IMG/VR virus record: IMGVR_UViG_3300027777_000168
Span: 1-22,397 of that record
Length of the DNA stretch: 22,397 nucleotides
Strand: one strand, 5' to 3'
Source: a virus
In this document: positions 6,473 through 15,100 of the stretch, one piece after another
How positions within the stretch are numbered: the stretch's first letter is position 1
How the letters are laid out: the number at the start of each line of letters is the position of its first letter
Translations under genes and position numbers: made by a program
The notes under the pieces: generated by a model
What the model was told of the DNA's origin: nothing
Seen by the model: the letters and a program-made list of their open reading frames with translations, nothing else
The model's database searches: none

Positions 6473-7630
6473 ATGCCTGTGTATGAGACTATTGCAGCCG
6501 TTGGAGCAACAACAATTATTGGAGGATTAACAGTAGGAGGTCTTGCTGCTGGTGCAGCAACAGCGGGTGCTGGAGCATTAGCGTCTTATGGTGTTAGTAA
6601 ATTGATGAGTGGAGGAAGTGGTGGTGGGGGTGGTGGTGGTGGGGGTGGAATGCCAGCATATAATAATTCTGGAGCAGACCCTTATGTAAGTAGGCAGCAA
6701 CAATCTGCTGCAGCACTTCAGCCTTATGCTCAACAGCTTTACAATCAAGGTCAGGATATGTATGCAAGCAATCTTGCTTATGGTCAACAGGCTCAAAAGT
6801 ATGTTCCAACAGCAGAGGATTATACAGCAACGCAATCAAATATCTTTAACACTGCTGCAAATCAAGGCATAGACTTTGCTAGAAGGGGAACGCAAGCAAA
6901 CATTGCAAATCAAGAAGCTGTAACACCTGGGTCTACCGCACAAAGGCAATTGGCTAATCAGCAGCTTAATTCATACATCCAAGGTCAGGTTCCTCAAGAT
7001 GTACAGCAGCAGATTAATCGAACAGTAGCACAGAATCTTGGTGGAGGATTTAATCTATTTTCTGGAGGTGGACAAGCTCCTCAAAACTTTGCTCGCAACA
7101 TTGGGCAAACAAGTGTTGGTCTTTCTCAATACGGATTGAGTGCCGCATCTACTTGGCAGCAGCTTGCAAACCAAATGGTAGTTTCTCCTACCGCTGGATT
7201 ATCTGCTGGTCTGGAAGCGCAAGGTTTAGCCCAATCTCAAGTTGGACAAAGAGCAGGACTTGGGTTGCAAGCAACGGGTCTTGGGTTAAGTGCAAATCAC
7301 CAAGCTATTAACGATGCTATTTCCTCATTCAGCCCATTGGCTACAACGGCTCAAATGAATATTGGTGCAGCTCAATATGGAGGAAATATGGCAGCAAATA
7401 ATGCTGAAAATATTTACCAATCACAAGCTAACCAATATGGCGCAAATATGGCACAGCAACAAAACCAACAGGCCCTTGGACTTGGTGTTGCTAAAATGGG
7501 ATTAGGAGCATATGATGCTTACAATAAAGCTAACTATTACAATAATCTTAGTGGAGGATTACCTTCATTTATGGGAACGCAAGCTGGCGCAAATGCAGCT
7601 CTTGGATTTACTCCAACAATGGCAAAATAA
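6473..7630 (+). CDS. Ejection-type internal virion protein (Gly/Ala/Gln-rich)
   Basis: 385 residues from the ATG at 6473 (MPVYETIAAVGATT). An in-frame ATG at 6422 would add 17 residues and overlap the cupin gene by 13 bases; I prefer 6473 because its attataagATG context matches the others and the product then begins just before its hydrophobic segment. Residues ~7-43 are a long Gly/Ala/Thr/Ile stretch (IIGGLTVGGLAAGAATAGAG) that could insert in a membrane, followed by a run of about ten glycines. The rest is Gln/Ala/Asn-rich and probably helical (QQQSAAALQPYAQQLYNQGQ, QNQQALGLGVAKMGLGAYDA). Hydrophobic N-terminus, helical Gln-rich body and position before two further large genes match podoviral ejection proteins (T7 gp14 role). 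The assignment is inference. Confidence 0.55.
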   Translation: MPVYETIAAVGATTIIGGLTVGGLAAGAATAGAGALASYGVSKLMSGGSGGGGGGGGGGMPAYNNSGADPYVSRQQQSAAALQPYAQQLYNQGQDMYASNLAYGQQAQKYVPTAEDYTATQSNIFNTAANQGIDFARRGTQANIANQEAVTPGSTAQRQLANQQLNSYIQGQVPQDVQQQINRTVAQNLGGGFNLFSGGGQAPQNFARNIGQTSVGLSQYGLSAASTWQQLANQMVVSPTAGLSAGLEAQGLAQSQVGQRAGLGLQATGLGLSANHQAINDAISSFSPLATTAQMNIGAAQYGGNMAANNAENIYQSQANQYGANMAQQQNQQALGLGVAKMGLGAYDAYNKANYYNNLSGGLPSFMGTQAGANAALGFTPTMAK

Positions 7631-7642
7631 TCACAGAATAAT

Positions 7643-8761
7643 ATGTCTATAGGATACTACAATTTTGGTAATGTGATGGCTGGCAACCAGCAAGTTGTCA
7701 ATTCTATGGCGGGACTTGGAGAGCAAATCTCTGGAGCTATTGAGAACCATGCTCAGACACAAGCTGCACAAGCCATGCTTCCTGCTCTCCAGCAAAGCTA
7801 TCAGCAAGGTATGCAAAAGATTGCCAATGGTGATCCTAATGGAATGTCAGACATCTACAGTGCAGCTTCTTCGGCATCACAGATTCCCATGCTTCAGTCT
7901 TTTGCTCAAAACGCCATTACAACTGGACAATCTGCAAATATCCATGCACAAGGAGCCGCTAAGACTCAAGCATATTTACAAGGACAGCAAATGTCCAGCA
8001 TGGTAGCGCATCCAGAAATGTATAATTCTGATGGTACACTTAATACTAGCAAATTGGGTCAACCTGCTTCTGCAAAACCATTGACTCCTTATCAACAAGA
8101 ACAGGTAGAAAAAACTGCATCTAGCAATAAGATTTCTCAAGTAAATCTGTATAATTCTCTTTATTCTGGAAATGGAAAAGATGAAGTTGGAATAGCTGGA
8201 TATGCCGATAAGATTAACAAGGGGATTAAAGAAGGCGTTAATGTTGCTCCAGAAGATTTGCAGAATTTCGCAAAAAGATATAGTTATTATAAACAGACCC
8301 AAGCTGGATATGGAAAGAATGCAATTCCAAATGAAGATATAGAGAAAGCATATGATGAAGTTAAAAATCATCTTGTTACTGCACAAGGTGACTTAGAATC
8401 AAAAATTCAAGCAGCAAAAAAGAAAGGCGAAGATCCGTCTAAAATTCCTAATCCAGAAAGGCATTGGTATAACGCTATATGGACTGATTCCTCAAATGAC
8501 TTAACTGCTCAAAATTCAAAATTAAAAGAAACTATTTCCAATTTTGATAAGATTAACAATATTGGGAAAAAAGAAAGTGCTGGAGGACTTCCTTCCGCTA
8601 AATCCCAACCAGTTGCAGATCAACAACAAAGTCAAGATTCTCAAATGCAACAAGGTAATGCTACCTTTAATTCTCCCAATGATGTAAAATCAGCTTTCCA
8701 AGCTGGGAAAATTAGTCAAGATCAAGCGGTTCAATTGTTACAACAATTCCCAAATAAATGA
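7643..8761 (+). CDS. Ejection-type internal virion protein (Gln/Ala-rich helical)
   Basis: 372 residues. The first ~110 are helical, Gln/Ala/Met-rich (GNQQVVNSMAGLGEQISGAI, QTQAAQAMLPALQQSYQQGM); the middle is charged and helical with YADKINKGIKEGVN and SKIQAAKKKGEDPSKIPNPE; the end is Gln-rich (QQQSQDSQMQQGN) and closes with NDVKSAFQAGKISQDQAVQLLQQ. That last motif resembles the short EDALAFLG-type motifs at the start of the next protein in being a small amphipathic helix with an acidic or polar cap. The TGA stop overlaps the ATG of the giant gene (ATGA, 8758-8761), indicating translational coupling. Position and composition suggest the role of T7 gp15. I recognise no catalytic motif. Confidence 0.55.
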   Translation: MSIGYYNFGNVMAGNQQVVNSMAGLGEQISGAIENHAQTQAAQAMLPALQQSYQQGMQKIANGDPNGMSDIYSAASSASQIPMLQSFAQNAITTGQSANIHAQGAAKTQAYLQGQQMSSMVAHPEMYNSDGTLNTSKLGQPASAKPLTPYQQEQVEKTASSNKISQVNLYNSLYSGNGKDEVGIAGYADKINKGIKEGVNVAPEDLQNFAKRYSYYKQTQAGYGKNAIPNEDIEKAYDEVKNHLVTAQGDLESKIQAAKKKGEDPSKIPNPERHWYNAIWTDSSNDLTAQNSKLKETISNFDKINNIGKKESAGGLPSAKSQPVADQQQSQDSQMQQGNATFNSPNDVKSAFQAGKISQDQAVQLLQQFPNK

Positions 8762-9111
8762 ACCAAGATGAAGCACTTGCATTTCTAAATCCAACTCAAG
8801 GGAATCAGTTGGACACACCGATCCAACAAGAGTCAATGTCTCCAGATGAGAAGGGGACGCAATTAGCTCCACAGCTTAGTTCCACTGGAATGAGCCAAGA
8901 AGATGCTTTGGCTTTTCTTGGTGTTAATCAACAGCAGCAGAAAGCTCCTATTCCAGATTCATCTTATCTTAATTCTCAGATTCCTGCGGCTCAACTGCCA
9001 GCGTCAGATCCAAATAATCTGACCTCTAATTACACTCAATCAGTTCCCCAGCCAACGCCTCAAGCATCACAAGGAATGAGCAAGGAGGATGCATTGGCGT
9101 TCCTTGGGGCA
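8758..9111 (+). repeat. Three EDALAFLG peptide motifs at the N-terminus of the giant protein
   Basis: MNQDEALAFLN (from 8758), MSQEDALAFLG (from 8890) and MSKEDALAFLG (from 9076) share an M-S/N-x-(D/E)-(D/E)-A-L-A-F-L core, at residues 1, 45 and 107. The linkers are Gln/Pro/Ser-rich and probably disordered. They look like short amphipathic docking helices, perhaps for a partner in the virion. Confidence 0.8.
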
Positions 9112-12100
9112 AGTCCTAGCCCTACTCCAGAGCAATCTGGAAAGACTATTAATCTGCCAGCAACCTCAATACAACAACAGACTCAAGGCGTTGAACCAAC
9201 AGAGTCAGCAAAGCGTCCTGTAGGGTTCCTAGAGGCCGCTGGAAGAGGATTAATTGGCGGTCTTGCCAAGACCAATGAACTTATGGCTAAAGGGGTTGGT
9301 ATTTTCCCTTATGTTGAAGATAAGACACTTCAAGCATTTGGGATAGATAGTAATATTTACAACCGCTACATGAGAGCAGTCCACGCCACGGGGCTTGGGC
9401 AACCTGGAGTTGAAGCAGAAGCCATTAAGCCTACTGAAGAACTGACTACTGGTGGAAAGATTGGTCTTGGACTTGGTGAAATGGGATCACAACTCCCATA
9501 CATGGCAATGTCTGGGGGAGTTGGTGCAGAAGAAGCCGCCGCGCAAAATGCATTCCAAGTTGTCAAGCCTTTGATGCCGAGGATTACGGAAAGCATCCAA
9601 GCAATGCTTCCTATGGCGGCTCAAGCTGGTGCTGATGCCGTAGAACAATCTGCTCAACAAGGAGATAATCCTATTGTTCAAACTGCTAAAGGAATAGCAC
9701 AAGCTACTGCTACTGCCGCAATTGGCGTTGTACCACTTTCTGCTAGAAGCAAAATTGTTAATCCTTTAGGAAGGTTATTGGAACAGGGTGCATATGGATA
9801 TATTACTGGTCTTCCAATTGGGGAACAGCAAAAGGTTGTTGATTCATGGGTGAATGGTAAACCTTATGTTCCTAGTGAATGGAAGGATATGGCTATACAA
9901 GCTATTCCAATGGCCTTTATGACAGGAGCATTTGGTGTATTACACGCTCCAAAGGCTCAAGCAAAGATAGATGCCGCATCTGGTGGCCCAGAAACTACGC
10001 TTACTCCATCTAAAAACCCTGTAGTCAATGAGCGTGAGGCGAAGATTAACGCAATGGCTGATGCCCAAGCAACTGTTCCAGAGGCCCCAAATCCTATTAA
10101 GATTACCCCTGAGCCTACGGCTAAACCTCCTGCTGCTGATTTGCGTAGTTTGATAGCTGATCAAGCAATGCACGATGAAGGATCTCCAGAGTATGAGGCT
10201 ATACAAGCACAGATTGATGCCCTTAATAAACCCGCTGAAGTAAAAGCATCACCAAAAAGAACAGAAGATGCATTGGCTTCCAAATGGTCAGAAATGCAAT
10301 CTTATCCAGAAGGAAGTCCAGAGCGAGAAAAGGCTTTTCAAGAATACATAGATATTTCTAGTGGAAAAACCAAACCCGCTGAAGCTACTGCTGAAGCACA
10401 ACCTACACAACCAAATGCCATTCAAGAGCCAAGCGCAACGGAAGCTATGCTACGCCCTCAAATCACAGGGCAAGGCGAAGTCGTGGAATTGCCAAGAGTG
10501 GGAGAAGGGAACGCCAAAGTCCCTGCCCAAGAAACTAAAGCCCAAGAAGTAGCTCCTAAATACTCTACAGAAGTTCAAGCTAAACTTGATGAGATTGATG
10601 CAAATGTAAAACTTTCAAAAATCATTTGGAAAAGACAATTAGATGCTGGTCAACTTACTAACTCAGAATACCAAAGTCGCTCAAAGGGATTAGGAATGCG
10701 AACAGCGGCTGAAAAGCGTCAAATTACTGGAGAGCTTACTGCTAAAGAACAAGCCGCAAAAGATAAGCGTGAAGAATCTAACTACAAAGGAAAGCCTGTT
10801 TCTGTTGATGGTCGCAATGGTACAATCATCGGCAATCCTTTTGGTCGAGTAAAGGTAAGGTTCTCTGATGGAACTGAATCCACCCATCTTCCAGAAAAGA
10901 TTCAAGCTCCTGTTGAAGTTAAAGCTCCTATTGAAGTTAAAGCTCCTGTTGAAGTTAAAGCCCAAGAAATAGCCCCAACTGAGCCAGCAAAACCAGAAGA
11001 AGTAACCCTAACCGAAAAGGAACAGGCAGATAAGGCATTACTAGATAAGATTGACGCTGAAGCAGGAAACCCCAAAGCACCAAAACCAAAAGCCAAGGAA
11101 GTCAATCCATATTCAGATATTCTGTACCGATATGAGAACGGCGAAGAAAATGCAATTACAAGTCCTAGCGATTTAGTAAAAGAGGTTGAGAAAATAGCCA
11201 AAAGGCAAAGGAATCAAAACCTTAAAGATGCTATAACAAGATACAGGGATGCTACCGATCTTGGTGCTGATGTTGAACCAGAAGTTGAACGATTGCTTAA
11301 TGAAGTGAAGCGTGAAGCTGATCGTTATAAATCTCCTTTATCAGAAAAAGCTAAAAGAATAAAGACAGCAAAAGATAAGGCTGTAGAAGTATTTGGTGAT
11401 GCTGCTAATAATTTGAATTATGTTCTTGAGAATAAGATTCTTGATCCTGCTCAATATAGAAAGCGTGTAAAAGCTGGTCTTATGAAAAAAGGCGGGGAAT
11501 ATGATTTCTTTGACAAAGCAAAACTCCCAAAGAAAGTTCGTGACCTTATTTTTTCAAGGGATGGAAGTCCTATTGATGAAGTGGCAGGAATTATGCGTAA
11601 AACTCCATATGAACTACTGGAGGCTATTCAAGAAGCATATATTGCTAAAGAAAAACTAGATAAAGATAATTTAGCAAAAGAAAAATACGAAGAGGAAAAA
11701 GTAAAAAATGCTCTAAAGATGGAGCAATTAAAAAGAACAAATCCCGAAGAATACGATAGAATAGTTGAAGAGGATGCCCGTAACTTCCTTAATTCAAAAC
11801 TTAAGCGTGAAGGTGGATCTATTGAAGAGTTGCCAGAAATTGTAAAATGGGCTGATAAGACTATTAAAGAAGGTCGAAAAAGGTTAAATATAGGTTTAGA
11901 TCCAGAGTTACTTTTTGCTTATGCTGTAAAATCTGCACACTTTTTGGGAGTGAGAACAAATGATTTTGCAAGATGGTCAAAACAAATGGTGAAAAAATTT
12001 GGAGAACAAATTCAACCACACCTTGAAAACATTTGGGGAAGAGTTCGTCAACACGCATCAGGTGAATACAATCTTATTGATGATCCATTTTGGGAAAAGA

Positions 12101-15100
12101 ATTCTGGAACACCAAAGAAAGGAGAAGAAGCATATACGCCTAGCAAAATTGCATGGAGTGATGCGGCAAGAGATATGCTTGGCGTTAATATTCATCCTTC
12201 TGAATTGCCTTCTCTTGATGATGTAAACAATATTTCCAAATGGCCTGAGTCGTTAAGGGATTTAGCAACAGTCAATGATGTAAGTTACAAACTAAACCAA
12301 GCAACTGATGTAGCTGGAAATGAAGTTTTAGACATTGTAACAACCCCAATGGAAGAGGAGGGCGGGACTCTTACTGAAAGGTTGGGCGACTTTGGTGGTG
12401 CATCATTTAGAAACAGATTGCGTAAAGACATTCAAAAAAGAAATGATGCAATTGAAAGAATAAAGGAAAAGACAAAAGGCCTTTATACGGATGAAGAAAT
12501 TCTTGAAAGGGCATCTGAATTACCTAATGCAGGAAGAATTTATGCAGAAGATATATTCGCAAGGTCAAAAGAAGGCAGATCCAGACTTGAAAATTGGGCT
12601 GATAAAACCATTAAAGAATCCAAGAAGCGTTTAAATGTTGGACTAGATCCAGAGGTTCTTTCTGCCTATGCCGTCAAAGGTGCTTTCAAAATTGCCCGTG
12701 GAGTTCGTGACTTTAGTGAATGGTCAAAGCAAATGGTACAAGACTTTGGAGAAGCTATTCGTCCACACCTCGAAGACCTTTGGAGCCAAGCAAAACAGAT
12801 TCATTCAGAACGAGAGAAATACGCCTCTAAACCCCTTACGGATAAGGAGGCTTTTGCCAAAAAGGTTGCTGATGCTTTTACCAAAGGGAAGATGGAGCCT
12901 GTTACTGAAGAGGAGCTTGGAAATGTGCTGGCTAAGAAGTTTCCTAACATTACACCAAGTGAGATTAGTGACCTTCACGCTATGGCTACAGGAAAGGAGA
13001 AGCCTCCTGCTCCTTACGCTGGAGTTTCTGCTGGAGAAGAAGGTCAAGGGGAAACCCCAGAACAAATTTCTATTCGCAAAAAAGATCAGGCTGAACAAGT
13101 TAAGCGAGGAATATTAACAAGTGTAATTGATACAGCACAGGGATTGTCAGATGAAAAATTAATAGAGCGTGGACGGCAAAACTTAGCAAATGGCGTTGAC
13201 CCAAACCAAGCCCTTGAAAAAGCAAGGCAGGGAGATGCTGAATCTTTATCAACAGCAAGGGCGCATTTTGACACTGTTCTAGCTCCAAGGGTGAGTGAAT
13301 TACTTAAAACTAAAGGCCCAAAATCACCAGAATATATTAAAGCTTCAAGAGAGGCTACGGAATATTATCGAGGAATCCGTGAGGGTCTTTCGGTTGCTTC
13401 TGAAGCATTGAGAACAGCAAAGAGGCAAGTTGATCTTACTGATGCATCTTCAATAGCTAGAGAATACACAATTCAAACTGGTGAAGAACCTACTTTATCT
13501 CAACATGACCAAATTCGCAAAGTTGCAGATAAGGTAGATAAAACTATTAAAGAATCAGATAAAGCTAGTGATGATCACAAGGTGGTAATGGATGGAGGGC
13601 TTGCTGAAGTTGATGTTCAAATTCCGACCTCTGTTGAAGAAGGTCGTCAGCAAGTTGCTGACCTTTCTAATGCCCAAGGGAAAAAAGCAAAGGAAGAGAT
13701 TGATCGTCTTAATAACGAGCTAGAACAAACCAAGCGTGATCTTGAGGAAATTAAGCAAGCCAAGGCTACTGGTCAAGATGCTGAATCGCTAAAGGCTTAC
13801 TACGAGGCAAAGCTAAAGGATGTACAGGGTCAACTTGAATCCCAACCAAAGTATGGGAAAGAGGTTTTTGAGCAAGCTAAGAAGATTGTAGATAAGTGGA
13901 AAGCTGATGCCGTTGAAGCAGAAAAACTTTTGCGTAAACAACTTAACCAGATGGGATCTTCCCCAGATCCTACTATCATCCTGACTCTTGCTAGGATTAT
14001 GAGGGCGCATATCGGTGAACTTGCCCTTGATTTTGCCAAATCATCTGCTCGTTTGATTGAAAAGTTTGGCCCGAAGATTGAACCATTCTTAAAAGATGCA
14101 TGGGCTAAGGCTCAAGAACTTATTAAGGGAGAGAATGGAGGAGAGAAAGCTGTTAAATCTGTTAGAAAAGCTGTTCCAAAATCCAAACCAGTTGAGAAGA
14201 TGACTCCTGCTGAAAAAGCTTCCGATAGTCTCCGTAAGCGCATTGCTCAAGCACAAAAGAAGATTGATGATCTCAATAGCGGAAAGATTACAACTCCTAA
14301 AGAAATTGAGAAGGTCACCAATGAAGAAATCCAGCGTCTTGAATCTGAATACAACCAAAAGAAAAAGGAACTTGCTGATGCTCGTTTAAAGTCAAAACAA
14401 AGGGAATTGTTTGAGAAGGGCAAAGTGGGAGACGAATTAAATCCAGAACAAATCAAAACTCTGTGGGAGTCAGCAAAGAGATTCTATTTAGACAAGGGTG
14501 AAAGCGATTACGACAAGATGATTTCTGATCTTGGTAGTGACTTTGGGCTTACACCAGATCAAATTCGCAAAGGATTTGCTACCCCAAAAGGCGCAAAGAA
14601 AGCATCTGATGAGATGTATATTAAGCAACGCAATAGACAAATGGCATTGGATGAGGCAAAGCGTTGGCTGGATAACCAAAAGGCAAGTTGGATTGGAAAA
14701 ATCTTTGGAGCTGTTGCCGAAAAGACATTTAAGTTAGCTATCCTTGGTCATGGTACTGCATTCATTGGAACCCATGCTCCACAAACGCTTTATACCCATT
14801 CAAGACTTGCATTTAAGGCATGGCTAAAAGGGCTTTCTTATAGTTTTACAGGAAAGGATGGAAGAATCCAAAATATTGTTGATAACAAAGATTTGATAAA
14901 TCGACCAAACTGGATTGCAGCCCGAAAGGGTGGGCTTGAGAATGATCCTAGAGAAATTAGAAGGGAAGGGGCAACTCCAGCTAGAAGTGATTCTGTTCTT
15001 GCTAAAGCATTGGATACGATTAGTGGAGGTAGAGGATTTGATGCCTTGTTCCATTTGCGTCAAGATATGTTTGATCAGGCATGGGAGCAGCTAAGTATTA

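Noticed and set aside
6618-6650. G-rich run as a programmed frameshift or slippery site
   Set aside because: The frame continues with a sensible protein on both sides, and the run is made of GGT/GGG glycine codons; no alternative frame product is visible.
7976-8386. 136-codon minus-strand frame
   Set aside because: Shadow of the Gln-rich virion gene; Ile/Phe/Ser-rich composition is what antisense of such codons gives, and neighbours on that strand are absent.
12668-13117. 149-codon frame on the plus strand inside the giant gene
   Set aside because: It overlaps the giant gene in another frame, has a Leu/Lys/Arg-biased composition typical of shadow frames and no recognisable domain.
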